Assembly: GCA_035477115.1 (NCBI GenBank)
Contig: DATIKW010000004.1
Span: 1 to 27,366 of the forward strand
Direction: 5' to 3'
DNA from: UBA995 sp035477115
GTDB lineage: Bacteria > Bacillota > Sulfobacillia > UBA995
DNA: 27,366 bases
Shown here: positions 1 through 7,736 of the stretch, in pieces
Position numbering within the stretch: the stretch's first letter is position 1
Layout: each line of letters begins with the position of its first letter
Translations under genes and position numbers: made by a program
Notes under the pieces: generated by a model
What the model was told of the DNA's origin: nothing
Databases searched by the model: none
Seen by the model: only the letters and a program-made list of their open reading frames with translations

Positions 1-11
1 CTGTCGACGTC

Positions 12-27
12 AAGGGAAAATGTCAGT
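12..27. repeat. Left inverted repeat of the insertion sequence
   Basis: AAGGGAAAATGTCAGT matches the reverse complement of 1547-1562 exactly. It starts two bases after the transposase stop codon (29-31), so the element has almost no non-coding DNA at this end. A second ATGTCAGT lies 25 bp further in, at 45-52, inside the end of the coding sequence. Confidence 0.85.
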
Positions 28-28
28 G

Positions 29-1546
29 TTAGTGATGAGCGATTATGTCAGTAACCTTTTCCGGCTCCGGCGACGGGCCGGGTGCCTTGGCCCGCGGTCT
101 AGCCCGATTGGCGGGCGGACTTGCGGCACGCAGGTACTTGCGCACCGTGTTCCTGCTGATGCCAAGAACTCCCGCCATGGCGCGGCGGGATAGACCCTGG
201 ATCTTGGCCGCCTGGACAGCGTTCCAGCGAGCGACCTGACGAGGGGTGGGCCCCTGATGCCGCATAGCGCTTCGTTTCCGACACGCGTCGCGCCCCCGGG
301 CTGTTTGATGCTCCGCCACGGCGGACTCAGCATATGCCCAATCGAGTAGCTCCAGCGCGATCGCATCGCTCTTGCTGGCAGCGCCCATCCGCAAAAGACC
401 CGGCCTTGGCGGTGCTTCCCGCGTGGGAATCATCCGGCCGCCGGCGTGGAGGACAACACTTCCATCCAGGCGCTCTTGCACCTCCACCACGGCGCCAGCC
501 CAGCTGGCTTCGCCGGGTCTGCTCAGTAGTTGGAAAGTGCGCCAGCGATACTTCACGGTGTTATCCCTGGCAACCTTGCGGGTATCCTTGAAGCAGAGGA
601 TAGCTTCCAGGTCGACAGCAGGGTCAAGCGATCGATAGGCAGGGCTGGCATTGGCGGGCAGGACAGCGAAGCGTTGGTTGAAGCGGGGCAGAAACTCCCA
701 CAAGACACGGTTAGCATCGGTCAGAGTGCAGACCCCGGCCAGGCGGAGTTCGGATGCCAGCCGGTCCTGAAAGGTCCCGGCCATCCTCTCAACCCGGCCC
801 TTGGCTTGAGGGCTCCGGGCGAAAACCTGCGTGACTCCCAGTTCCCCGAGCGCCCGTCCAAACTGCGTTTCTCTTTGCGCCGCCCCCCGAGGTTCTCTTG
901 CTGCCTTGAAGATAGTGCTGCGGTCGCTGTATATGGCCAAAGGAATGCCGTGCTGTCTTACTATGGAGTTGAACAACAGCAGATAGCCCCGGGTGTCTTC
1001 TTGCCGCCGGAAGATGGCGTAAGGGACCTTCCCGGTAGCGTCGTCCACCGCCAAGATCAGGGTCAGCCAGGACCCTCTGCCTTCGAGCCAGTCGTGCAAG
1101 CCTCCATCTACCTGCAAGAGCATTCCCTCTGCTGCCATCCGCTCCCGCCTCATGCGATGGCGCGGAGGCCGGCGATAGCGCGGGCTCTTGATGCCTTCGC
1201 TCAGAAGAATGTTGCGCACGGTGCAGCGGGATAGAGTGAGCTCTTCCCTTTCCGCTAGCATCTCGGTGAGGTGGGAATGGTTGAATCCCTGATAGCTCGT
1301 CGTGGCGAGCGCACACACTTGTCGCCTGATCCCCTCGCCGATAGCGTTGGCCGGCTGACGGCCCCGGTTTCCGTGGGTGAGTGAAGCGGCGCCATCTCTC
1401 CTGTAGGCCGCAAGGATTCGCCACGCGTGACGTTCACTCAACCCAAGGACATGAGCCGCCTCCCTGACCCCCATCTGATCCTGCAGCACGAAGTTCAGCA
1501 CCCTCAACCTGGCTTGCTCCTCTTGGGTCAATGTCAGTCCTCCCAT
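29..1546 (-). CDS. DDE transposase, ISNCY-like, 505 aa
   Basis: Catalyses movement of the surrounding insertion sequence. The protein opens with a helix-turn-helix region (about residues 5-60), followed by a second DNA-binding segment and an RNase H-like integrase core. Likely catalytic residues are D147 (in LLQVDGGLHDW), D208 (in AIYSDRS) and E253 (in KGRVERM). An unusual C-terminal extension carries another HTH (IQGLSRRAMAGVLGISRNTV) and a proline-rich tail. An open frame continues upstream to 1642, but I start at the ATG at 1544-1546: it directly abuts the terminal repeat, whose AAGGGA acts as ribosome-binding site 10 nt upstream. Both ends of the gene touch the inverted repeats, and the frame is intact, so the element may still be active. 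GC content appears lower than in the downstream chromosomal genes. Confidence 0.85.
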   Translation of the reverse strand: MGGLTLTQEEQARLRVLNFVLQDQMGVREAAHVLGLSERHAWRILAAYRRDGAASLTHGNRGRQPANAIGEGIRRQVCALATTSYQGFNHSHLTEMLAEREELTLSRCTVRNILLSEGIKSPRYRRPPRHRMRRERMAAEGMLLQVDGGLHDWLEGRGSWLTLILAVDDATGKVPYAIFRRQEDTRGYLLLFNSIVRQHGIPLAIYSDRSTIFKAAREPRGAAQRETQFGRALGELGVTQVFARSPQAKGRVERMAGTFQDRLASELRLAGVCTLTDANRVLWEFLPRFNQRFAVLPANASPAYRSLDPAVDLEAILCFKDTRKVARDNTVKYRWRTFQLLSRPGEASWAGAVVEVQERLDGSVVLHAGGRMIPTREAPPRPGLLRMGAASKSDAIALELLDWAYAESAVAEHQTARGRDACRKRSAMRHQGPTPRQVARWNAVQAAKIQGLSRRAMAGVLGISRNTVRKYLRAASPPANRARPRAKAPGPSPEPEKVTDIIAHH

Positions 1547-1554
1547 ACTGACAT
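1531..1554 (-). promoter_or_regulatory. Palindrome around the transposase start codon
   Basis: ATGTCAGT (1531-1538) and ACTGACAT (1547-1554) form an 8-bp inverted repeat with an 8-bp spacer containing the start codon (1544-1546). In RNA read through from outside the element it would place the AUG in the loop and the ribosome-binding site at the foot of the stem. It could instead be a transposase-binding site; the sequence cannot separate the two. Confidence 0.5.
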
Positions 1555-1562
1555 TTTCCCTT
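1547..1562. repeat. Right inverted repeat of the insertion sequence
   Basis: ACTGACATTTTCCCTT, exact reverse complement of 12-27. Read on the minus strand it supplies the AAGGGA ribosome-binding site for the transposase and ends one base before its ATG. Confidence 0.85.
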
Positions 1563-1574
1563 ATCAGTTGACCA

Positions 1575-1921
1575 CTGTCATGATCGTATAGCAACGACAG
1601 CCTTGACACAAAAAAGCCAGACCCTTGACTAACCCGCATCAATACCGGTTTTCTTCACCTCTTGACGCAGCCCTGGTTAGGTCATGCCGCGAAGGGCGTA
1701 CGGTTGCGCCAGACGGCTTCCCGGGGGCGCGACCGCGACTTCCGGGATCAGAAGGGAATATCTCTTCCCGTTGATATTAGTTGCCGAGTGTTGCCCTCAT
1801 TCCAAAGACGGAGCCCGTCATCCTGACCATAGACGCAACCACAATTCGAGCAACCCCAAGACCCTTTGGGGCCGCAAGGACCCAGCCGGTACGTCATGGC
1901 TGTCTTGCACGATTCACACGC
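1575..1921. other. Gene-poor stretch right of the insertion sequence
   Basis: No frame here has a convincing start, ribosome-binding site or recognisable protein. A small hairpin is possible around CCCCAAGACCCTTTGGGG near 1855. This is probably eroded flank of the integrated element. Confidence 0.5.
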
Positions 1922-1992
1922 TATCCTAACTTCACCCTCCTGCCCCAGCTGAAATGATGGCCCAAGCTGGGCAGGAGGGTGAAGTTAGGATA
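1922..1992. repeat. Near-perfect 28/29-bp inverted repeat, 14-nt loop
   Basis: The left arm (1922-1950, beginning TATCCTAACTTCACC) and right arm (1965-1992, ending GGTGAAGTTAGGATA) are complementary along their whole length except for one extra C in the left arm. No T-run follows on either strand, so it is not a standard intrinsic terminator. The outer bases of the right arm supply the stop codon of the DUF4338-like remnant at 1985. It may be the end of a decayed mobile element, two abutted ends, or a small palindromic repeat. Confidence 0.85.
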
Positions 1993-2345
1993 ACCGATCC
2001 ACCCTGTGGTGGCGATCCATCCACCCCCGCCCGACCGTCTTGCCAAGTGCCAGCCAGTTCGCCGCCCGATAACAGGCTCCCGAATATCCAGACCCATCCA
2101 CAGACGTCTCCAGGAGCACTGGCGCGTAGCCGTAGTGTACCAACCAGTCCCCGCTCATCTGCCGGGCGGCCAAAACCAATGCCCGGCTGGCCAGGTTCTT
2201 CACCCGCATCCAGGGGAAGCAGGCACACGTCGCCCCCATCCGAGCTTTGTGCCGTTCAAGACCCCTGGACTGAACGCGGGCCGGTAGTCCTGGACTGTAG
2301 AACTGGCGGGGGAAGGAACAGAGCACGGCGGGAGGGAATACACCC
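1985..2345 (-). pseudogene. Remnant of a DUF4338 / DruA-like protein
   Basis: The frame ending at 1985 reads FPWMRVKNLASRA, then DWLVHYGYAPVLLETSVDG and CYRAANWLALGKTVGRG. These match from memory the C-terminal half of DUF4338 proteins (LPWVRVKNLASH, YGYRPVLLETF, CYRAANW, GRG), a family found both as DruA of Druantia defence systems and in mobile-element contexts. Upstream of about 2227 the likeness continues only weakly and in another frame (VQDYRPAFSPGV), so the gene is frameshifted, and no N-terminal half with a start codon is visible. Its 3' end runs into the 28-bp inverted repeat. No partner Druantia genes are present. The family call is fairly strong for 1990-2227 and weak upstream; function is presumably lost. 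Confidence 0.6.
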
Positions 2346-2566
2346 CCGCCGGGGTGGCGGTGTCCATGCAAGCGAGGCGGACCCTTCGGACTGCAGAGCC
2401 TGTGCCACCCCGTCGCCCGAGACGGCGGCGCTCGAGGCGCAGACCGGTCGGATGCCCTTCGTCCAGACCTCCGCAGAGGATATTCTGGGTGGTCGGCCAC
2501 TCACCGAGGATGAGACTGAGCAGGGGGTGTGGGCGCGGCGGCAAGCCGTTCGGGAGGGGAAGGAGC

Positions 2567-3778
2567 ATGGGCGCGAGGCACACGAAACGGAAGAAGCGCG
2601 GCCCGCAGGAGGGGTCGCTCTACAAGCGGACCAGGGCGCTCCGGGACGGTACCAGGGAGACCTACTGGCACGGCGAGGTCTACCTCGGTCGCGGCCAGGA
2701 CGGCAGGAAGCGGATCCTCCGCCACTCGGCCAAGAGCCGCGAGGAGGTGCTGGCCTGGCTCACCCGGGCCAACGCCGACCGGCTCCGGGGGATGCTCGCC
2801 GAGCCAGCCAGGGAGACGGTCGGGCAGTTCCTCGACCGCTGGCTCCGGGATTCGGTCACCCCCTCGGTCAAGTCCCGGACCCTGGACAGCTACACCACCA
2901 TCATCAACCGGCACCTGGTCCCCGGGCTCGGGGACGTGCTGCTCCGCAAGCTCACCCCGGGCCACATCCAAGCGCTCTATGCGAAGAAGCTGGCGGAAGG
3001 GCTTTCGCCCCGGACCGTTCACCGGATTCACGCCGTGCTCCATCGGGCGCTTGCCCAGGCCGTGAAGTGGGGTCAGGTCCTCCGTAACGACGCCGACGCG
3101 GTTGACCGCCCGAAGGCGGCTCGGAAAGAGATGAAGACCCTCACCCCGGAAGAGGCCAGGCAGTTCCTTGAGTCCTCACGGGAGGACCGCTTCCATGCGC
3201 TCTACGTCCTGGCGGTCAGCACGGGTATGAGGCAGGGCGAACTCCTGGGACTCACCTGGAGCGACGTGGATCTTGATGCCGGCAGGCTCGTCGTCCGCCG
3301 GCAGCTCCAGTGGAACCGCCAGGCGAAACAGTACGAACTCACCGAGACGAAGACCGGCAGGGCTCGGAGCGTCAGCCTGACCCGCCAAGCGGCCGACGCG
3401 CTTCGGGCCCAGAGGAAGCGGCAGGCGGAGGAACGGTTGGCCCTGGGCGAGGCGTGGCAGGACGCGCGGAGCCTGGTGTTCACCACCCAAGTAGGCACAC
3501 CCGTGGGCCACAACACGCTTCTCAGGTGGTCGTTTTACCCGCTGATGGCTCGTGCGGGCGTCCCCCGGATTCGGTTCCACGACCTCCGGCACACCTGCGC
3601 CACGCTCCTGCTGGCCGCCGGGGAGCATCCGAAGATTGTTCAGGAACTCCTCGGCCATGCCAGCGTTACCCTCACCCTGGACACATACAGCCACGTGCTC
3701 CCATCCATGCGGGAGGCCGCCGCTTCGAGGATGGAGGCCCTCCTGGACGGGACAAAGGTGAAGAGGCCCGGTGACTAG
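2567..3778 (+). CDS. Tyrosine recombinase / phage-type integrase, 403 aa
   Basis: Site-specific recombinase for integration and excision of a mobile element. An N-terminal arm-binding region (about residues 15-65) precedes a SAM-like core-binding domain (about 80-180) and the catalytic domain (about 190-395). The active-site set is visible: R222 (STGMRQGELLGL), K263 (ETKTGRARSV), H338 and R341 (HDLRHTCATLL), H364 (LGHASV) and nucleophile Y374 (LDTYSHVL). The open frame extends upstream to 2354, but the ATG at 2567 has GGGAGGGG 7 nt before it, and the arginine-rich upstream segment does not look like protein. It stops 174 bp from the 3' end of tRNA-Phe, which suggests that tRNA as the attachment site. 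The gene appears intact, while DNA to its left is eroded. Confidence 0.92.
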   Translation: MGARHTKRKKRGPQEGSLYKRTRALRDGTRETYWHGEVYLGRGQDGRKRILRHSAKSREEVLAWLTRANADRLRGMLAEPARETVGQFLDRWLRDSVTPSVKSRTLDSYTTIINRHLVPGLGDVLLRKLTPGHIQALYAKKLAEGLSPRTVHRIHAVLHRALAQAVKWGQVLRNDADAVDRPKAARKEMKTLTPEEARQFLESSREDRFHALYVLAVSTGMRQGELLGLTWSDVDLDAGRLVVRRQLQWNRQAKQYELTETKTGRARSVSLTRQAADALRAQRKRQAEERLALGEAWQDARSLVFTTQVGTPVGHNTLLRWSFYPLMARAGVPRIRFHDLRHTCATLLLAAGEHPKIVQELLGHASVTLTLDTYSHVLPSMREAAASRMEALLDGTKVKRPGD

Positions 3779-3808
3779 ACCGGACTTCTCATCGCGGAGT
3801 CGGACACC

Positions 3809-3841
3809 ACTGGACCCGGGGATGTACGCCCCAGGTCCAGT
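3809..3841 (+). terminator. Hairpin downstream of the integrase
   Basis: ACTGGACC-C-GGGG, loop ATGTACG, then CCCC-A-GGTCCAGT: a 12-bp stem with one mismatch, 30 nt after the integrase stop. The T-rich stretch (CTTTATTT) follows only after about 14 nt, so termination may be imperfect. Confidence 0.5.
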
Positions 3842-3910
3842 CTTCCCGAGCTGCCTTTATTTGGTTCCCGACATGTTCCGTACATAGAGGTTTTTCTTGC
3901 TCCATCGCTT

Positions 3911-3951
3911 CCAGCACCTGTCAGGCACTTGGCTCTTGTGCTGGGGTTTTT
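3911..3951 (+). terminator. Possible intrinsic terminator before the tRNA cluster
   Basis: CCAGCAC (3911-3917) pairs with GTGCTGG (3938-3944) and is followed by GG and five Ts (3947-3951). The loop is 20 nt. Read on the plus strand it would stop integrase read-through into the oppositely oriented tRNA genes. On the minus strand it lies just after tRNA-Phe but has no T-run. Confidence 0.45.
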
Positions 3952-3952
3952 C

Positions 3953-4028
<76 letters not shown>

Positions 4029-4042
4029 ATATTGATCAAGCT

Positions 4043-4120
4043 TGGCGGAGGCGACGGGACTCGAACCCGCGATCTCTGCCTTGACAGGGCAGTGTGTTAA
4101 ACCGACTACACCACGCCTCC
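4043..4120 (-). tRNA. tRNA-Asp (GTC)
   Basis: A 78-nt cloverleaf with encoded CCA (4043-4045). Acceptor GGAGGCG/CGCCTCC is fully paired; anticodon loop CTGTCAA gives GTC; T loop TTCGAGT. It is the middle gene of the cluster, 14 nt before tRNA-Phe and 20 nt after tRNA-Val. Confidence 0.96.
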
Positions 4121-4140
4121 GTGGTCACCGCAACATTATC

Positions 4141-4217
4141 TGGTGGGCGCAGCAGGGCTCGAACCTGCGAACCTCCCGCGTGTAAGGCGGATGCTCTCCC
4201 AGCTGAGCTATGCGCCC
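4141..4217 (-). tRNA. tRNA-Val (TAC)
   Basis: A 77-nt cloverleaf with encoded CCA (4141-4143). Acceptor GGGCGCA/TGCGCCC; anticodon stem TCCGC/GCGGG enclosing CTTACAC, anticodon TAC; T loop TTCGAGC. First gene of the cluster, about 12 nt downstream of the predicted transcription start. Confidence 0.96.
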
Positions 4218-4235
4218 TTCTGCTCCGCACTACTG

Positions 4236-4264
4236 AGTATAGCGATTCCCGTCCGGAAGGTCAA
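4236..4264 (-). promoter_or_regulatory. Sigma-A promoter of the tRNA Val-Asp-Phe operon
   Basis: Minus-strand TTGACC (4259-4264) and TATACT (4236-4241) are separated by exactly 17 nt. The expected start near 4229 lies a dozen bases before tRNA-Val. Confidence 0.85.
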
Positions 4265-4343
4265 GCCGCCCGGCGCTGATGCGGCGGCACGGGCGGCCTG
4301 TCCGGAGATTATGCCCGGCAGGTCTCAAGCCGACCTGGCGAGG

Positions 4344-5123
4344 TCAGTCTGCTTCCTCGGCCAGACGAGTCTCGAGGATCTCGATCAGCAAGTTGAACCG
4401 AACGACGGTCTTGCGGGCGATCTCCAGGTCCAGCCGCGCCAGTTCGAGCCGCTTCTCGGCCAGAGCCTTGCGGGCAGGGTCGGTGATCTCCGGTATCCGC
4501 GCCTCCAGTTCCGCTACCCTCGCCTCCAGGCGCGTAACCGCCTCGGTGACCTTGGCGAGCCGGTTCCTGGCCCGCTCGAGGGCACCCTTCAGGTCGCGGT
4601 CGCGCTCGCGCTCGCGGATCTGGCGGACGGTGCGGCCTGCTATCCTGGCGACTAACTGGGCGATGGCGGCATGCTGATAGCCCGCCGCTTGCTCAGCCCG
4701 GAACAGCTCGATCACCTGGTTGCGGGCATCGACGGGCAGGGCGGCGATTGTCTGGCCCAGCAATCGGCCATGCTGCTGCAAGGCACGAGTCAGGGCACGG
4801 AGTACTGGTTTCTGCCGCCGCTTCTCTCCCTGACCCGGCGCGGGTGTTTCGCCCGCCGGCTGCTCGGCAGCGGGCAACATCCCATCGAGCTGGCGAAGCA
4901 GTACCAGGTAAGATCCGACGCCGGCCACCGCCAGGTCGGGCTCGTCACCCTGCGCGTGGGCCAGGGCGCCCTTGAGGGTGGCCTCCATCTCCGCCAGCAA
5001 CTGGCGGGCTGCCTCGAGTTGAGGATCGGCCGGCGGCGTCCCTTCCGCCAGCACCGGTCCCGCGCTCAGGATGAGCAGGATCGGCACCAGGAACAGGGCT
5101 GTCCTTTGCATCGGTCGCATCAC
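4344..5123 (-). CDS. Exported coiled-coil protein, unknown function, 259 aa
   Basis: I do not recognise the family. An N-terminal signal peptide (TALFLVPILLILSAGPVLA, probable cleavage after about residue 26) predicts export. The mature protein is alanine-, glutamate- and arginine-rich, with a proline-rich linker near residues 87-100, and its C-terminal third (about 165-255) is dense in heptad-like Leu/Ala/Glu/Arg patterns suggesting a long coiled coil. Start: GTG at 5121-5123 lies 9 nt after GGAGG; the next codon is ATG, an alternative start. The leader contains a perfect 7-bp hairpin (5152-5168). The gene follows the sensor kinase on the same strand with an 86-nt gap, so it may be a target or partner of that two-component system; that is inference. 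Confidence 0.75.
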   Translation of the reverse strand: MMRPMQRTALFLVPILLILSAGPVLAEGTPPADPQLEAARQLLAEMEATLKGALAHAQGDEPDLAVAGVGSYLVLLRQLDGMLPAAEQPAGETPAPGQGEKRRQKPVLRALTRALQQHGRLLGQTIAALPVDARNQVIELFRAEQAAGYQHAAIAQLVARIAGRTVRQIRERERDRDLKGALERARNRLAKVTEAVTRLEARVAELEARIPEITDPARKALAEKRLELARLDLEIARKTVVRFNLLIEILETRLAEEAD

Positions 5124-5209
5124 GGTCTTTCTCCTCCCTTCGCATTCTCCCGGATGGGTTTCCCATCCCCATTATCGGCTACACCTATTAACCCGCCGTC
5201 ACGCGGCCA

Positions 5210-6979
5210 TTAACTTTTCGTTAATGTGCTTGGCGCAGGAGAAGACGGGGCCAGCGGCAGGGTGAAGGTGAAAGTGGAACCCTGCGAGAGATCGCTCCTC
5301 GCCCAGATGCGGCCACCATGCGCTTCCACCAGATGGCGGGCGATGGCGAGTCCCAAGCCGGCGCCGCGGGACCGGCGAGTCTCCCGGTCGGGTCCGCGAT
5401 AGAACTGGTCGAAGATCCGCTCGAGTTGCTCAGGCGGAATGCCCCGGCCGTTATCCGCCACCTCCACGTGACAGGCATCGCCCTCTTGCCAGGCACGGAG
5501 CGTGACCCGTCCCCCCTCGCTCGTGAAATGGACGGCATTGGCCAGGAGGTTGGTCACCACCTGAGTGATGCGATCGCGGTCGGCGATGACGCGCGGGAGG
5601 GTGGCGGGGAGTTCGGCGGCGAGCACGATCTTGCCCTGTGCCGCCAGCGGTGCTACGGAACCCAGGGCGTGCCGCAACAAGGGTGCGAGGTCCAGCGGCT
5701 CGAACCGGAACGAGGTCTGCCCCGACTCCAGCTTCGCGTAGTCGAACAGGTCGTCGATCAATCGGCGCAGTCTGGCGGTTTCCTCGCCGATCACGGTCAG
5801 ACATCGAGCCTGCTGTTCCGGATCCCGGGCCACCCCCTCGCGGATCGCGTCCAGGAAGCCCTGGATGGCGGTGACGGGGGTGCGTAACTCATGGGAGACC
5901 GAGGCGACGAAGTCCCTGCGCATGCGGTCGAGTTGCCGGGTGGAGGTGACATCCTGCAGCACGATGATGGCGCCGCCGTCGGCGAGGGGTGTGGCCACCG
6001 CCTGCAGCAATCGCCCGGCGGTCTCCAACTCGACGGCCGTGGGCCGCCGTTCGCGGTTTGCCTGGCCGGCCAGTTCGACCAGTCGCTCATCCACCCCGAC
6101 ACAGGCTGCCGCCCGGGGGTTCCGGTGCACGATCTTCCCCGTCTTGTCCACCGCCAGCAGCCCGTGCCCCAGGCCGGTCACCATCGCTTCCAGGAGCGCC
6201 TTCTCCCCCGCCAGTTCCTTGACGACTTGTCCCAGGCGCGCAGCCATGTGGTCGAAGGCGCCGGCCAACTCGCCAAGCTCGCCGGCGGCAGGCGGGCCGC
6301 CGACCCGGGCGGAAAAGTCGCCTGCAGCCAGTCTCCGGGCAGCCCGGCCCATGCGGCGGACGGGCACGGCCACGCCCCGGGCCAGTCCAGCCCCGAGGGC
6401 CAGAGCCGCCACGCCGGCAAACAGGCCGGCCACCACCAGCGGGCGTACCATCCATCCGGCTCCCGCGCGCAAGCCCGGCATCGTCTTGACCATCACGAGG
6501 GTCAGGTTCTCGACCGCGGGCGGGACCGGACCGTCGCCGGCGGCGACGGCCAGAGGGACGGCCGCTGCCAGCAGCACCTGATTGCCGGCCAGGCGCAGTT
6601 GCCGAGAGACGGCGCGGCGACCCCTGACCGCCTCCTGCGCCAGCCGGATGAGTGCCGGCGACAGCGGTCCGGCGGCGGCGGGGACTTCCGCTACCGCCTG
6701 GCCGTCGGCGCCCAGCACGACGATCCGGGCGTCAGTCACAGCGCCGGCCAGCCGTAGCAGGCCCGGAATCCTGGCATCCTCCGCGGCGCCGTTACCCAGG
6801 GCGCGGGGGCTCCGCGCGGCGAACGCCGCCAGCGACCGGGCTTGCTCCAGCAGCGCCGCGGTGGACTCCTGAAGGTCCCTCCGAGCAGCCAAACCATACA
6901 GGGATCCGGCGGCGATGGTCAGGGCCAACGCGATGACCAGTGCGTAGCTGAGCACTAGCCTGGCCTGCAACGAACTCAA
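5210..6979 (-). CDS. Membrane sensor histidine kinase (PhoR/ResE-like), 589 aa
   Basis: Senses an extracytoplasmic or membrane signal and phosphorylates the adjacent response regulator. Order: TM1 (about residues 5-30), extracytoplasmic domain, TM2 (about 182-201), HAMP (about 200-253), PAS-like domain (about 260-343), HisKA with phospho-acceptor H363 (SVSHELRTPVTAIQGF) and a HATPase domain with N box (NLLANAVHFTSEGG), G1 (ADNGRGIP), F box (IFDQFYRG) and G2 (GAGLGLAIARHLVEAHGG). I place the start at TTG 6977-6979, because AGGAG lies 8 nt before it and it overlaps the regulator's stop as TTGA, the pattern of a translationally coupled pair. An upstream in-frame start at 7018 would overlap the regulator by 43 bp. 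The input signal cannot be read from the sequence. Confidence 0.93.
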   Translation of the reverse strand: MSSLQARLVLSYALVIALALTIAAGSLYGLAARRDLQESTAALLEQARSLAAFAARSPRALGNGAAEDARIPGLLRLAGAVTDARIVVLGADGQAVAEVPAAAGPLSPALIRLAQEAVRGRRAVSRQLRLAGNQVLLAAAVPLAVAAGDGPVPPAVENLTLVMVKTMPGLRAGAGWMVRPLVVAGLFAGVAALALGAGLARGVAVPVRRMGRAARRLAAGDFSARVGGPPAAGELGELAGAFDHMAARLGQVVKELAGEKALLEAMVTGLGHGLLAVDKTGKIVHRNPRAAACVGVDERLVELAGQANRERRPTAVELETAGRLLQAVATPLADGGAIIVLQDVTSTRQLDRMRRDFVASVSHELRTPVTAIQGFLDAIREGVARDPEQQARCLTVIGEETARLRRLIDDLFDYAKLESGQTSFRFEPLDLAPLLRHALGSVAPLAAQGKIVLAAELPATLPRVIADRDRITQVVTNLLANAVHFTSEGGRVTLRAWQEGDACHVEVADNGRGIPPEQLERIFDQFYRGPDRETRRSRGAGLGLAIARHLVEAHGGRIWARSDLSQGSTFTFTLPLAPSSPAPSTLTKS

Positions 6980-7683
6980 GATCCCAGCTCCTCTTCGAAC
7001 TTGTAGCCGACGCCCCACACCGTCTTCAGGAGCCGTGGCGCCGCGGGATCGCGTTCGATCTTCTCGCGCAGCCGGCGGATGTGGACGTCCACCGTGCGCA
7101 AATCGCCGAAATGGTCATAGCCCCATACCAGGTTGAGGAGTTCTTCCCGGGTGAAGACGCGCCGCGGGTGGGCGGCCAGCATCCACAGGAGTTCGAACTC
7201 CTTCGGCGGACAGGGTATCGCCGAACCCCGCACCAGCAACTCCCTCGACCGGCGATCGAGCACGAAATCGGCGAACTCCAGGCGTGCCGCCTCCTGGTTC
7301 GAGGCGGCGTCGCGTCCCTCCGCCCGGCGGAGCACGGCCCGCACCCGGGCCATGAGTTCCCGGGGGCTGAAAGGCTTGGTCACGTAATCATCGGCGCCCA
7401 GTTCCAGGCCGACCACCCGGTCGACCTCGTCGGAACGGGCGGTGAGCATGATGACGGGGACCCGGGAGCTTTCGCGCAATCGCCGGCAGAGATCCCGGCC
7501 GTCCAGGCCGGGCAACATGAGGTCGAGGATCACCAGGTCAGGGGCGGACCCGCGGGCCGACTCGAGCCCTGTCGGACCGTCGGCGGCTTCGATCACCCGG
7601 AAACCTTCCGCCTCGAGATACACGCGCAGCAGTTCCCGGAGGTGCGGTTCGTCTTCCACCAGCAATACGGTGGCGCCAGCCAT
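6976..7683 (-). CDS. OmpR/PhoB-family response regulator, 235 aa
   Basis: A DNA-binding transcription regulator activated by phosphorylation from the coupled kinase. The receiver domain (about residues 1-120) shows the acidic pair E10/D11, phospho-acceptor D54 (DLVILDLMLPG), T81 and K103 (YVTKPFS). The C-terminal winged helix (about 132-230) has the typical CPPKEFELLWML, TREELLNLVWGYD, RTVDVHIRRLREKI and LLKTVWGVGYKF segments. It lies 53 nt downstream of comB on the same strand, so comB read-through could contribute to its expression. The best family match from memory is PhoP/ResD/YycF-like, but the target genes are unknown. Confidence 0.95.
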   Translation of the reverse strand: MAGATVLLVEDEPHLRELLRVYLEAEGFRVIEAADGPTGLESARGSAPDLVILDLMLPGLDGRDLCRRLRESSRVPVIMLTARSDEVDRVVGLELGADDYVTKPFSPRELMARVRAVLRRAEGRDAASNQEAARLEFADFVLDRRSRELLVRGSAIPCPPKEFELLWMLAAHPRRVFTREELLNLVWGYDHFGDLRTVDVHIRRLREKIERDPAAPRLLKTVWGVGYKFEEELGS

Positions 7684-7736
7684 GATCGCTATCTCCCCCT
7701 GACAGCGCCGTCCCCGCCCCGGAGGAAGGGACTCGC

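Larger units (their letters stand above)
2..1574. mobile_element. Insertion sequence with DDE transposase (ISNCY-like)
   Basis: A single transposase gene on the minus strand is enclosed by a perfect 16-bp inverted repeat (12-27 and 1547-1562). Outside it the two ends keep loose similarity out to a TG at about position 2 and a CA at about 1573-1574, so I place the tips there approximately. The left end lies at the window edge, so no target-site duplication can be checked. The octamer ATGTCAGT recurs inside both ends (45-52 and 1531-1538) and may be an extra transposase-binding site. Assignment to the ISNCY group rests on remembered resemblance of the transposase core, not on a search. Confidence 0.75.

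Noticed and set aside
530..1234. Long plus-strand open frame opposite the transposase
   Set aside because: It is antisense to conserved transposase core motifs and has no protein-like features or ribosome-binding site.
1985..2345. A working Druantia defence system
   Set aside because: Only part of a DruA-like protein remains, with a frameshift, and no other Druantia component is near.
2354..2566. N-terminal extension of the integrase to 2354
   Set aside because: The extension is arginine/proline noise; the strong GGGAGGGG site is correctly spaced only for the ATG at 2567.
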